DNA of 23,283 nucleotides, taken from an uncultured Oscillospiraceae bacterium (GTDB lineage Bacteria > Bacillota > Clostridia > Oscillospirales > Oscillospiraceae). A model generated the notes under the pieces. The model saw only the letters and a list, made by a program, of their open reading frames with translations. It searched no databases and had not been told where the DNA came from. The DNA lies in NCBI GenBank assembly GCA_910588045.1, contig CAJUPS010000052.1, forward strand, positions 1 through 23,283, in the 5' to 3' direction. The position numbers and the translations under genes were made by a program. Shown here in pieces: positions 6,538-13,486 of the stretch (the first letter of the stretch is position 1; each line of letters opens with the position of its first letter).

Positions 6538-8219
6538 AAGTTGTCATCGTAGGCGGCGTGGCGGGCGGGGCCACAGCGGCAGCCCGCATCCGCCGACTGG
6601 ACGAACAGGCGGAGATCGTGGTATTCGAGCGGTCGGGGTATATCTCCTACGCCAACTGCGGCCTCCCCTACTACATCGGGGATGTCATCACGGACCCGGA
6701 GGAGCTGACCTTGCAGACGCCGGAGAGCTTCTTTTCCCGGTTCCGGGTTTCGATGAAGGTGCGCCACGAGGTCACCGCCATCCATCCGGAGCGGAAGGCC
6801 GTCGCCGTGAAAAATCTGGAGACGGGGGAGGAATTTGAGGAGGGGTACGACAAGCTGCTCCTGTCCCCCGGCGCAAGGCCCACCCAGCCGGAGATCCCCG
6901 GCGTTGGGCTGGAGCGGGTGTTCACCCTGCGGACGGTGGAGGACACCTTCCGCATCAAACAGTATATCGACAAGCACCACCCGAAATCGGCCGTCCTGGC
7001 GGGCGGCGGCTTCATCAGCCTGGAGCTGGCGGAAAACCTGCGGGCGCTGGGTGTGGACGTGACCATCGTCCAGCGGCCCAAGCAGGTGATGAACCCCGTC
7101 GATTCCGACATGGCCGCGTTCATCCACAGCGAAATGCGGCGGCACGGCGTCAAGCTGGTCCTGGGATGTACGGTGGAGGGCTTTGCGGAGCGGGACGGCG
7201 GCGTGGACGTGCTGCTGAAGGATGCGCAGGCGCTTCACGCCGATATGGTTGCGCTGGCCATCGGCGTCACCCCCGACACCGCGCTGGCCAGGGAGGCGGG
7301 CCTGGCGCTGGGCATCCGGGGCAGCATCGCCGTCAACGACCGGATGGAGACCTCCGTCCCGGACATCTACGCCGTGGGGGACGCCGTGCAGGTGAAACAC
7401 GCTGTCACCGGGCAGGACGCCCTGCTCTCCCTGGCGGGCCCGGCCAACAAGCAGGGGCGCATCGCGGCGGACAATATCTGCGGCGGGGACAGCCGGTATC
7501 CTGGCTCCCAGGGCAGCAGCATCCTCCGGGTATTCGATCTGACGGTCGCCGTCACCGGCATCAACGAGGCCGCCGCGCAAAAGGCCGGGCTGGATGTGGA
7601 TCAGGTCATTCTCTCCCCCATGAACCACGCCGGTTACTACCCCGGCGGCAAGCTGATGACCATGAAGGTCCTGTTTGAAAAGGGGACCTATCGCCTTTTG
7701 GGCGCGCAGATCGTGGGCTATGCGGGGGTGGATAAGCGCATTGACGTTCTGGCCACAGCCATCCACGGGGGGATGAGGGCCACCGAGCTGAAGGAGCTCG
7801 ATCTGGCCTACGCGCCGCCCTATTCTTCCGCCAAGGACCCCGTGAACATGGCGGGCTTCATGATCGACAATATCGAAAAGGGGATCCTGCGGCAGTGGTT
7901 CTGGAGGGACCCGATCCCCCGGGACGGAAGCGCCACGCTGCTGGATGTCCGGACGGTGAAGGAGTACGGCCGCGGGCATCTGGAGGGCTTCCGCAATATC
8001 CCTGTGGATGAGCTGCGGGAGCGGCTGGACGAGGTAGAGCGGGGAAAACCGGTCTACGTGATCTGCCAGAGCGGCCTGCGCAGCTACATCGCCTGCCGGA
8101 TCCTGAGCGGGTGCGGCTATGAGGCTTACAACTTCGCCGGGGGCTTCCGCTTCTATGAGGCAGTCGCCAATGACCGCCGCCTGATCGAGTCGGCCTCCGC
8201 CTGCGGGATGGACCAATAG
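6534..8219 (+). CDS. NADH-dependent persulfide / CoA-disulfide reductase with C-terminal rhodanese
   Basis: A 561-residue flavoprotein fusion. Residues 1 to about 450 are a pyridine nucleotide-disulfide oxidoreductase: FAD motif VIVGGVAGG at the N-terminus, single catalytic Cys42 in SYANCGLPYY as in CoA-disulfide reductases, NAD(P) motif AVLAGGGFISLELAE, and a second FAD segment YAVGDAV. Residues about 465-561 are a rhodanese domain with LLDVRTVKEY and active-site Cys511 in CQSGLRS. This arrangement is that of CoADR-RHD of Bacillus anthracis and the NADH-dependent persulfide reductase (Npsr) of Shewanella loihica, which reduce CoA or protein persulfides and polysulfide to H2S. Its close coupling to a rhodanese supports a sulfane-sulfur role. 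Confidence 0.92.
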   Translation: MKVVIVGGVAGGATAAARIRRLDEQAEIVVFERSGYISYANCGLPYYIGDVITDPEELTLQTPESFFSRFRVSMKVRHEVTAIHPERKAVAVKNLETGEEFEEGYDKLLLSPGARPTQPEIPGVGLERVFTLRTVEDTFRIKQYIDKHHPKSAVLAGGGFISLELAENLRALGVDVTIVQRPKQVMNPVDSDMAAFIHSEMRRHGVKLVLGCTVEGFAERDGGVDVLLKDAQALHADMVALAIGVTPDTALAREAGLALGIRGSIAVNDRMETSVPDIYAVGDAVQVKHAVTGQDALLSLAGPANKQGRIAADNICGGDSRYPGSQGSSILRVFDLTVAVTGINEAAAQKAGLDVDQVILSPMNHAGYYPGGKLMTMKVLFEKGTYRLLGAQIVGYAGVDKRIDVLATAIHGGMRATELKELDLAYAPPYSSAKDPVNMAGFMIDNIEKGILRQWFWRDPIPRDGSATLLDVRTVKEYGRGHLEGFRNIPVDELRERLDEVERGKPVYVICQSGLRSYIACRILSGCGYEAYNFAGGFRFYEAVANDRRLIESASACGMDQ

Positions 8220-8225
8220 AGACGA

Positions 8226-8413
8226 GCGCCGTCGGCTGTGTGTCAAAAAAGTGGCTGTGCCACTTTTTTGAGAAAGGGGACCGGGCCGAGTTCGGCCCGC
8301 AAAGTGCTTTTTCGACGTACACGCCGCCGAAAAAGCGATTAAAATTTATTTTCGCCTTCGGCGAAAACTCCTGCGGAGGGCTTTTTTGACAATCTGGTGC
8401 GCCGTCGGCTGTG
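8226..8413. repeat. MITE-like palindromic element between 15-bp direct repeats
   Basis: A 151-bp unit (8241-8391) has perfect 11-bp terminal inverted repeats, TGTCAAAAAAG and CTTTTTTGACA. It is packed with stem-loops at 8245-8269, 8282-8299, 8306-8336 and 8349-8367. The direct repeat GCGCCGTCGGCTGTG occurs at 8226-8240, touching the left end, and at 8399-8413, seven bases beyond the right end. This looks like a non-autonomous mobile or dispersed palindromic element. The seven-base offset means the direct repeats are not a clean target duplication. Confidence 0.5.
8245..8269 (+). terminator. Rho-independent terminator of the persulfide reductase operon
   Basis: AAAAAAGTGGC and GCCACTTTTTT form a perfect 11-bp stem with a TGT loop, 25 bases after the operon's last stop codon. 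The T-run is the 3' part of the stem, and the structure can act on both strands. It is also the left part of the palindromic element. Confidence 0.65.
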
Positions 8414-8435
8414 CTTGCAGCTGGCGGCGCTCTCC

Positions 8436-9095
8436 CTATGCGCCCCGCAGGGCCTCCAGCTTCGCCCGGTCTGTGAGCTCCACCGTGCCGCGGGAGAGCC
8501 TGACCATGCCCTCCCGCTGGAAGTAGCGGAGCATCCGGGTGACGACTTCCCGGTGGGTCCCCAGGTGGTTGGCGATCCTCTCGTGCGTGATATGCAGAAG
8601 ACCGGTATCCTCGATGGCCGCTTCTTCCAGGAGGAACACGGCCACGCGCCGGTCCATACTGTTCCACATGACCTGCTCCACCAGCCACATGACCTCCGAA
8701 AAGCGGGAGGCCATGATCTCGTTGGTGTAGTTGGCTAAGGCGGCGGACTGCTCCATGATCTGCCGGTAGACATCCGCGGGGATGACCCACAGCTCGGTAT
8801 CCTTCTCCGCTGTGACGGTCACGTCGAATTGAATGGAGCGCAGGAGGCAGGAGGCGGAAAACAGGCAGAGATCCCGTTCAAACAGCCGATAGAGCGTGAC
8901 CTCCCGCCCCTCCCGGGAGAGAATGAAGGCCCGGAGCTGACCGGCTCTGACCAGCAGCAGGCCGGTACAGTCCGTACCGTTGCCGTGAAGGGTGGCGCCC
9001 CCTTTCACGGCGCGGCTGACGCAGCTTTTGGAGAGGGTCTCCTGCTGCCCGGGCGTCAGCTGGTCCCATATGGTAAAATATTCTGAAAACTCCAT
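8436..9095 (-). CDS. Crp/Fnr-family transcriptional regulator
   Basis: A 219-residue regulator with an N-terminal cyclic-nucleotide-binding-like beta-barrel (residues about 10-115), a dimer helix (about 118-150) and a C-terminal winged helix. The recognition helix region ITHERIANHLGTHREVVTRML spans about 169-189. The E-x-x-x-R-like pattern REVVTR matches Crp/Fnr recognition helices. Four cysteines (C25, C43, C77, C83) lie in the sensor half, but not in the FNR N-terminal cluster pattern. ATG 9095 has AAGGAG 8 bases upstream; a longer in-frame reading to 9275 runs through the promoter. The gene is convergent with the persulfide operon, and operator-like sites suggest it controls that operon and itself. 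Confidence 0.9.
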   Translation of the reverse strand: MEFSEYFTIWDQLTPGQQETLSKSCVSRAVKGGATLHGNGTDCTGLLLVRAGQLRAFILSREGREVTLYRLFERDLCLFSASCLLRSIQFDVTVTAEKDTELWVIPADVYRQIMEQSAALANYTNEIMASRFSEVMWLVEQVMWNSMDRRVAVFLLEEAAIEDTGLLHITHERIANHLGTHREVVTRMLRYFQREGMVRLSRGTVELTDRAKLEALRGA

Positions 9096-9130
9096 GGTGT
9101 TCTCTCCTTGCACGAGGGTCTGTTGGAAAA

Positions 9131-9144
9131 GTGGCAAAACGCCA
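9131..9144 (-). promoter_or_regulatory. Operator candidate overlapping the regulator's start point
   Basis: On the minus strand this reads TGGCGTTTTGCCAC, with inverted arms TGGC/GCCA. It spans about -1 to +13 of the Crp-family gene's predicted transcript, so a bound protein would block transcription. It shares 10 of 14 bases with the site at 5281-5294, which points to self-repression by the same regulator. Confidence 0.45.
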
Positions 9145-9149
9145 TCTTT

Positions 9150-9178
9150 ATTATAGAACGCCCAACGGCATCTGTCAA
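9150..9178 (-). promoter_or_regulatory. Perfect-consensus promoter of the Crp/Fnr-family gene
   Basis: On the minus strand TTGACA (9173-9178) and TATAAT (9150-9155) are separated by exactly 17 bases. The start point would be near 9143, with a leader of about 48 bases. A promoter this strong on a regulator gene implies repression, in line with the overlapping palindrome at 9131-9144. Confidence 0.85.
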
Positions 9179-9213
9179 ACCGCACCGACGCGGAAAAAAT
9201 TTTTCTCGAGCGC

Positions 9214-9241
9214 CCAAATTTTGGTAAAGTATAGGTACTTT
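9214..9241. promoter_or_regulatory. Palindromes upstream of the serine recombinase
   Basis: CCAAATTTTGG (9214-9224) and AAAGTA-TAGG-TACTTT (9226-9241) lie side by side, 20-48 bases before the recombinase start. They could be recombinase or repressor binding sites. TAAAGT/TATAGG near 9225-9235 might be a -10 box, but no good -35 is visible. Confidence 0.3.
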
Positions 9242-9261
9242 CTAAAGAGGAGGGCAGAGGG

Positions 9262-9867
9262 ATGGAAGGCACCATATATGGCTATGCCCGCGTATCCACA
9301 CAGAAACAGAATGAGGCGCGGCAGCTGGCGGCTTTGCGAAACTTTGGGGTGGCAGAAGAAAATATTGTCATCGAAAAGCGGTCCGGAAAAGACTTCGAGC
9401 GCCCCAAATACCGGAGGCTGGTCTCCCGCTTGCGAGGGGAGGACGTACTGGTGGTCCAGAGCATCGACCGCCTGGGCCGGAACTACAGCGAAATATTGGA
9501 GCAGTGGCGGCTGATTACCAGGACCCGAAAGGCCGCCATCGTCGTACTGGACATGCCGCTGCTGGATACGCGAGCGGACCGCGACCTGACGGGGACCTTG
9601 ATCGGGGACATCGTCCTCCAGCTTCTGAGCTACGTCGCGCAGAAGGAGCGCGAGAGCATCCGTCAGCGCCAGCAGGAGGGGATCGCTGCGGCAAAGGAGC
9701 GCGGCGTGCACTGCGGCCGCAAGCGCCTGCATATCCCGGATGGCTTCGAGACGATCGCGGCGCAGTGGAGGGAGGGCAGTATTTCCGCTACGATTGCCGC
9801 CGAGAGGCTGGGAATGTCCCGGGACACCTTTCGCCGCCGGGCAAAGGAATTTTCCAGCGAGGAGTAG
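9262..9867 (+). CDS. Serine recombinase (resolvase/invertase family)
   Basis: A 201-residue small serine recombinase. The catalytic N-terminal domain starts IYGYARVSTQ with nucleophile Ser12. Further motifs are DVLVVQSIDRLGRNYSE with the conserved Arg pair, and the long E-helix from about residue 120 (SYVAQKERESIRQRQQEGI). The C-terminus (about 172-195, ISATIAAERLGMSRDTFRRR) is a helix-turn-helix of Hin/resolvase type. GAGGAGG lies 8 bases before ATG 9262. No transposase, invertible gene or clear res site is adjacent, so it appears to be an orphan resolvase or invertase. Its direct target is unknown. Confidence 0.9.
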   Translation: MEGTIYGYARVSTQKQNEARQLAALRNFGVAEENIVIEKRSGKDFERPKYRRLVSRLRGEDVLVVQSIDRLGRNYSEILEQWRLITRTRKAAIVVLDMPLLDTRADRDLTGTLIGDIVLQLLSYVAQKERESIRQRQQEGIAAAKERGVHCGRKRLHIPDGFETIAAQWREGSISATIAAERLGMSRDTFRRRAKEFSSEE

Positions 9868-9930
9868 GATGGAGGTAAGCATTCTCTAATGGCGGTTCCC
9901 CGCCCTGCCACCGGCAGCATTGCAGCAGCG

Positions 9931-9958
9931 GCCCCCGCCGGGTACACCCGGCGGGGGC
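9931..9958. terminator. Strong hairpin terminator between recombinase and apt-like gene
   Basis: A perfect 12-bp GC-rich stem (GCCCCCGCCGGG/CCCGGCGGGGGC) with a TACA loop lies between two convergent genes. Only a short pyrimidine tail (CTTCCTC) follows on the plus strand. It probably serves both directions. Confidence 0.7.
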
Positions 9959-9980
9959 CTTCCTCAGCTCCGGCAGCGCC

Positions 9981-10541
9981 TCATTCTTTCACCGTGCCGT
10001 CCGCGTTGAATACGGGCAGGGGGGCCAGGTAGGTGATGTCCTTGCGGGCCAGGGAATCGCCCTCCGCCAGAGCGGCGGCCCGGCCGGTCACCACGCCGCC
10101 TGCCGTCTTTACCAGTTCCTCCAGGGCGTGAAGGCTCTCGCCGGTGGAGATCACGTCGTCTACGATAAGGATGCGCTTGCCCTTGATAAGCGCACAGTCG
10201 TCTGCCCCCAGAAACAGATCCTGCTGGCGCAGGGTGGTAATCGAGCGCACAGAGACGTGGATGGGGTCCGGCATGTAGACCTTGGATCCCTTCCGGGCGA
10301 TAAAATACTTCTCCGCCCCGGACTGGCGGGCCATCTCGTGGATGAGGGGGATGGACTTGGCCTCGGCGGTGAGCATATAGTCGTAGCTGTCCGCAGGGAT
10401 CACGTCCAGAAGGGCCTTGGCGCAGGCAACCGTGAGCTCGGCGTCGCCAAACATGATGAACGCGCCGATGTAGAGGTCGTCGCTGACCTTGCAGAGGGGG
10501 AGCTCCCGCTCCAGCCCGGCGACTTTCATAGTATACGTCAT
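9981..10541 (-). CDS. apt: Adenine phosphoribosyltransferase-like protein
   Basis: A 186-residue type I phosphoribosyltransferase. The PRPP-binding motif ILIVDDVISTGES spans residues about 124-136, preceded by the flexible-loop region. The length fits adenine phosphoribosyltransferase, which makes AMP from adenine and PRPP in purine salvage, but the N-terminal half is divergent enough that another purine or pyrimidine base is possible. ATG 10541 has AAGGAGG about 9 bases upstream. An ORF start at 10571 would overlap the promoter and was rejected. It is a single-gene unit with its own strong promoter, ended by the hairpin at 9931-9958. Confidence 0.75.
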   Translation of the reverse strand: MTYTMKVAGLERELPLCKVSDDLYIGAFIMFGDAELTVACAKALLDVIPADSYDYMLTAEAKSIPLIHEMARQSGAEKYFIARKGSKVYMPDPIHVSVRSITTLRQQDLFLGADDCALIKGKRILIVDDVISTGESLHALEELVKTAGGVVTGRAAALAEGDSLARKDITYLAPLPVFNADGTVKE

Positions 10542-10576
10542 AGGGGGATGCCTCCTTTTTATTTCTGTCACATTCT

Positions 10577-10604
10577 ATTATAGCTTTTGCGGGGAAAATG
10601 TCAA
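10577..10604 (-). promoter_or_regulatory. Consensus promoter of the apt-like gene
   Basis: On the minus strand TTGACA (10599-10604) and TATAAT (10577-10582) are both perfect, with a 16-base spacer. The start point is near 10570, about 29 bases before the start codon. The promoter sits in the gap after trxB, so the apt-like gene can be expressed independently. Confidence 0.8.
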
Positions 10605-10638
10605 GGCAGAGCAAAAATCTCTCCCGTCACTCCCCCGA

Positions 10639-11580
10639 TCAAAGAGAATCACTGATAAACCGCTCCGCCTGGATGGCGGCAATCGCGCCGTCCGAGGCCG
10701 CCGTGACCACCTGCCGCACGCTCTTCACCCGCACGTCCCCCGCCGCAAACACGCCGGGGACCTCCGTGCGCATGTCCCCGTCCGTCCGGATATAGCCGTT
10801 CTCCAGCTCCAGCTTCCCCGCAAAGAGCTCCGTGTTGGGCAGATAGCCCACGAAGCCGAACAGGCCCATCATGCCGTCCTCCTCCGGGGCGCGGAGGACC
10901 GTCGTCTCCCCGGTCCTGACGTTCCTGACGGTAACGGCCTCCACCGCCTCGTTCCCGTCCACCCGGGCCACCACGCTGTCCCAGAGGAATCGGATCTTCG
11001 GGTTGGCAAAGGCCCTCTCCTGGATGGATTTTGCCGCGCGGAGGGTGTCCCTGCGGTGGATCACCGTCACCTGCCGGGCAAACCGGGTGAGGAAAATCGC
11101 CTCCTCCACGGCGCTGTCGCCGCCCCCCGCCACGCAGACCTCCAGTCCCCGGAAGAAGGCCCCGTCGCAGGTGGCGCAGTAGGACACGCCCCGCCCGACA
11201 AATTCCTTCTCGTTTTCGCACCCGATGGGCCGGGGAGACGCCCCCGTGGCGATAATGAGGGTCCGGGCCCGGTACTCCCCTTTCCCCCCGGTCAGGCGCT
11301 TCTCCGCCCCGTCCAGCTGCACCGCCCGGATGGTGTCGGTGACCCGCTCCACGCCGAAGCGGGCGCACTGCTCCGCCATCCGCGCCGAGAGGGTAAAACC
11401 CGTCTCCCCATCCAGCACCTGTCCGGGGTAGTTCTCCACGTCCGCGCTGAGGGCGATTTGCCCGCCGGGCGCGCCCTTCTCAATGAGCAGGGTCTTCAGG
11501 CGGCTCCGCCCGGCGTACAGCCCTGCGGACAGTCCCGCAGGACCGCCGCCCAGAATGATGACGTCGTATAATCCTTCCAT
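10639..11580 (-). CDS. trxB: Thioredoxin reductase
   Basis: A 313-residue flavoprotein of the low-molecular-weight bacterial type, which transfers electrons from NADPH to thioredoxin. Visible are the FAD motif GGGPAG (11-16), the NADPH domain motif GGGDSAVEE (152-160) with HRRDTLRA (175-182) for the phosphate, the redox-active CATC (C135, C138) in SYCATCDG, and the C-terminal FAD motif GVFAAGDVR. Length and order match the family. A GGGAGA ribosome site precedes ATG 11580. It follows the P-loop kinase gene by 14 bases, so the two are probably co-transcribed. No thioredoxin gene is in the window. Confidence 0.95.
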   Translation of the reverse strand: MEGLYDVIILGGGPAGLSAGLYAGRSRLKTLLIEKGAPGGQIALSADVENYPGQVLDGETGFTLSARMAEQCARFGVERVTDTIRAVQLDGAEKRLTGGKGEYRARTLIIATGASPRPIGCENEKEFVGRGVSYCATCDGAFFRGLEVCVAGGGDSAVEEAIFLTRFARQVTVIHRRDTLRAAKSIQERAFANPKIRFLWDSVVARVDGNEAVEAVTVRNVRTGETTVLRAPEEDGMMGLFGFVGYLPNTELFAGKLELENGYIRTDGDMRTEVPGVFAAGDVRVKSVRQVVTAASDGAIAAIQAERFISDSL

Positions 11581-11594
11581 AAAGCGATTCTCCC

Positions 11595-12152
11595 TTATAA
11601 ATTGAAATGCTCCTGGATCTGCCTTGCGGCATCCTCCGGCGAAAGGTTCGTGTTGTCAATCCTGAGATAGTTCTCAAAGGGAATTTCTCCCTCATAGCTC
11701 TCGAGGCGGTGGCGGCTGTCATCGTCTATCAGCCGCTGATTGGAGACGGCAATGTCCCGCTTGGACGCCTTGTTTTTCAGCCTGTTCCCGCTGACGTTCC
11801 TCTGCATCCGAGCCTCTCTCGAGGCCACGAGCTCAACGTAGTAAAATTCCGCCTCCGGGCTTCTCTCCCGGAAGATGCTCTTCACGTGCTCGATATACGC
11901 CCAGTCCGAGGGCATGTCGAAGGCCCACATCATGGTGAAGATCATACCATACTGCCGGTCGGAGGCAAACTCCTCGAAGACGACCTCCCGCAGGCGGTTG
12001 ATGGCCGCGGTGTGAAAGCTGCCAAAAATTTCAAGGACGGGCTCAATGGTCATGTGGTTGTGGAATAGGCGAAGGCCCGTCCTTTTCATCAGCTCCTGTC
12101 CCACCGTCATTTTGCCCACGGCGGCATTGCCAAATAGAAATACCAGCTTCAT
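11595..12152 (-). CDS. Small P-loop kinase-like NTPase
   Basis: A 185-residue P-loop protein. The Walker A stretch is GNAAVGKMTVG (residues 8-18), where the usual Ser/Thr after GK is Met, followed at once by Thr. This GK-M-T variant is typical of a family annotated as AAA-family ATPases or shikimate-kinase-like proteins. A DxD-like stretch (WAFDMPSDW) and a basic lid region (RMQRNVSGNRLKNKASKRD) fit a small-molecule kinase. The substrate cannot be inferred. ATG 12152 with GGGAGG about 8 bases upstream was chosen over longer readings to 12239. It leads the trxB gene by 14 bases. Confidence 0.75.
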   Translation of the reverse strand: MKLVFLFGNAAVGKMTVGQELMKRTGLRLFHNHMTIEPVLEIFGSFHTAAINRLREVVFEEFASDRQYGMIFTMMWAFDMPSDWAYIEHVKSIFRERSPEAEFYYVELVASREARMQRNVSGNRLKNKASKRDIAVSNQRLIDDDSRHRLESYEGEIPFENYLRIDNTNLSPEDAARQIQEHFNL

Positions 12153-12289
12153 GATCGCACCTCCCGGAAGCAGCGCTTCTATGATGGATTTCCGAAAAAT
12201 TTGCAAAAAATCGCAGCAGTAAAATTGCTTCTGACGCAAATACTACCTCCAGCGCGTACCGCGCCATTTTAGGAAGGAGGAAGATTCAG

Positions 12290-12841
12290 ATGAAAAAAGC
12301 AGCATTGATCGCAGCCGCATTGGCAATGGTCCTGTCCCTGGCGGCCTGCGGCAACAGGGACGACAATACCAACGATAATCCGTCCAACGGCACCACACAG
12401 AACGGCGGTTCCACCACAGATGGGAACACCAACAGCACCACCGGCCCCAGCGGCCCTAACACCGGCAGCAACGGCGTGGGCGCCGACCCCGGCGCCAGCG
12501 GCAGCATGGGTAACGGCGCCGACTCCGGCCTGGGCACCGGCGCCGATTCCGGCCTGGGCACTGGCGCCGATTCCGGCCTGGGCACTGGCACCGGCACCAG
12601 CGGAAGCGTGGGCGGCAGCACCGGTACTGACGCAGGCGGCAGTATGAGCCGCAGCCGGGTGGGCAACGACCTCCGCCGCGCGGCGGACAACGTGGGCGAC
12701 GCGGTGACCGGCCTGGTAGACGACGGCCGCGACGCCCTCACCCGCAGCACCAGCGCCACCACCTTTGAGCGGATGCTGGACAACGCCCGGGTCCACGATA
12801 TGGACGGGGTACTGGCCGACGGCGAAAACAGCCGCTGGTAA
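12290..12841 (+). CDS. Low-complexity lipoprotein with octapeptide repeats
   Basis: A 183-residue protein with a lipoprotein signal: KK, a hydrophobic run, and a lipobox ending at Cys20 (LSLAAC). It should be lipid-anchored on the outer face of the membrane. Residues 21-125 are Gly/Ser/Thr/Asn-rich and disordered, with three GADSGLGT repeats at about 76-99. The remaining 60 residues are charged and partly helical (RSRVGNDLRRAADNVGDAV; TTFERMLDNARVHDMDG). AAGGAGG lies 9 bases before the ATG. It is the only plus-strand gene between the serine recombinase and the window end, and is divergent from the P-loop kinase. I do not recognise a function; a wall spacer or a spore/envelope-associated lipoprotein are possibilities. 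Confidence 0.8.
   Translation: MKKAALIAAALAMVLSLAACGNRDDNTNDNPSNGTTQNGGSTTDGNTNSTTGPSGPNTGSNGVGADPGASGSMGNGADSGLGTGADSGLGTGADSGLGTGTGTSGSVGGSTGTDAGGSMSRSRVGNDLRRAADNVGDAVTGLVDDGRDALTRSTSATTFERMLDNARVHDMDGVLADGENSRW
12515..12586 (+). repeat. Three 24-bp in-frame tandem repeats
   Basis: Copies lie at 12515-12538, 12539-12562 and 12563-12586, each encoding GADSGLGT. Copies 2 and 3 are identical, and copy 1 differs by two silent changes. The unit is eight codons, so slippage would change protein length but not frame. Confidence 0.95.
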
Positions 12842-12847
12842 CCGAGT

Positions 12848-12879
12848 GCGGAGACCGGGGAGCTCACCCCGGCCTCCGC
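12848..12879. terminator. Bidirectional hairpin between lipoprotein and GNAT genes
   Basis: GCGGAGACCGGGG pairs with CCCCGGCCTCCGC with one mismatch around the loop AGCTCA. It lies between two convergent genes, 4 bases after the lipoprotein stop. No clear T-run is present on either side. Confidence 0.55.
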
Positions 12880-12880
12880 T

Positions 12881-13486
12881 CTACTCATCCCAGTCCGTCA
12901 CCGGCCTGGGCCGCTCTCCGGGGTGGAGCGGTATCTGAATAAACCGATCGTATTTTTCCCGGCTGAACTGCTGGATATAGATCTCCTGGTGCTTGCGCAG
13001 GACCTCCGCCTCCTCCGGCATGGGGTCCGCCCAGCAGATGGTCCTGTAGTGCACCCCGAAAAGGGCGCAGTCATACCCCAGCGTCCTCGCACCGTTCCTG
13101 GCGTAAAATCCCAAGCGCCGCAGAATCATCCGATCCCGCTCCGGGTCCCCGGTGGGGGCCTCGGTCTCACCGATGAAGACGATGTCCGCCGGATAGTGCT
13201 CCCGGGCAGCTTGCAGGAGCTTTCCTCCGACGCCGCCGTTCCGCCTCCCGGCGGGGACGCAGAGGTAATCGATGAGGACATACCGCCCGTCCACGTGCTT
13301 CCAGAGGAAAATATATCCAGCCATTTCCCCCGCATCGTCTATCAGGACCAGCGGGTCATAGACCCCCTTCTCCCGCATCCCCTCTATGGCCTGCAAGGGC
13401 TTCAGCTCCGCGGGCGGGAACGCCTCCCTCAGGTCGGTCTCATAGACCCCCTTCAATTCCTCCGGGGTCAAGATTCTCAAGTACAT
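12881..13486 (-). CDS. GNAT-family N-acetyltransferase
   Basis: A 201-residue protein with the GNAT fold, which moves an acetyl group from acetyl-CoA to an amine. The core strand MAGYIFLWKHVDGRYVLIDYLCV is followed by the acetyl-CoA pyrophosphate loop RRNGGVGGKLL (about 81-91), a variant of R/QxxGxG/A. A C-terminal extension of about 50 residues (EEAEVLRKHQEIYIQQF) goes beyond the typical domain. The substrate is unknown. ATG 13486 lies inside the end of the rimI-like gene (10-base overlap) with GGAG 8 bases upstream, so it is the last gene of the polA operon. Confidence 0.85.
   Translation of the reverse strand: MYLRILTPEELKGVYETDLREAFPPAELKPLQAIEGMREKGVYDPLVLIDDAGEMAGYIFLWKHVDGRYVLIDYLCVPAGRRNGGVGGKLLQAAREHYPADIVFIGETEAPTGDPERDRMILRRLGFYARNGARTLGYDCALFGVHYRTICWADPMPEEAEVLRKHQEIYIQQFSREKYDRFIQIPLHPGERPRPVTDWDE

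Noticed and set aside
6510..8246. Long minus-strand open frame opposite the persulfide reductase
   Set aside because: The plus-strand protein has full motifs and family length; the antisense product has none.
9096..9275. N-terminal extension of the Crp/Fnr-family gene
   Set aside because: Would include its perfect-consensus promoter; the ATG at 9095 has a good ribosome site and family-like start.
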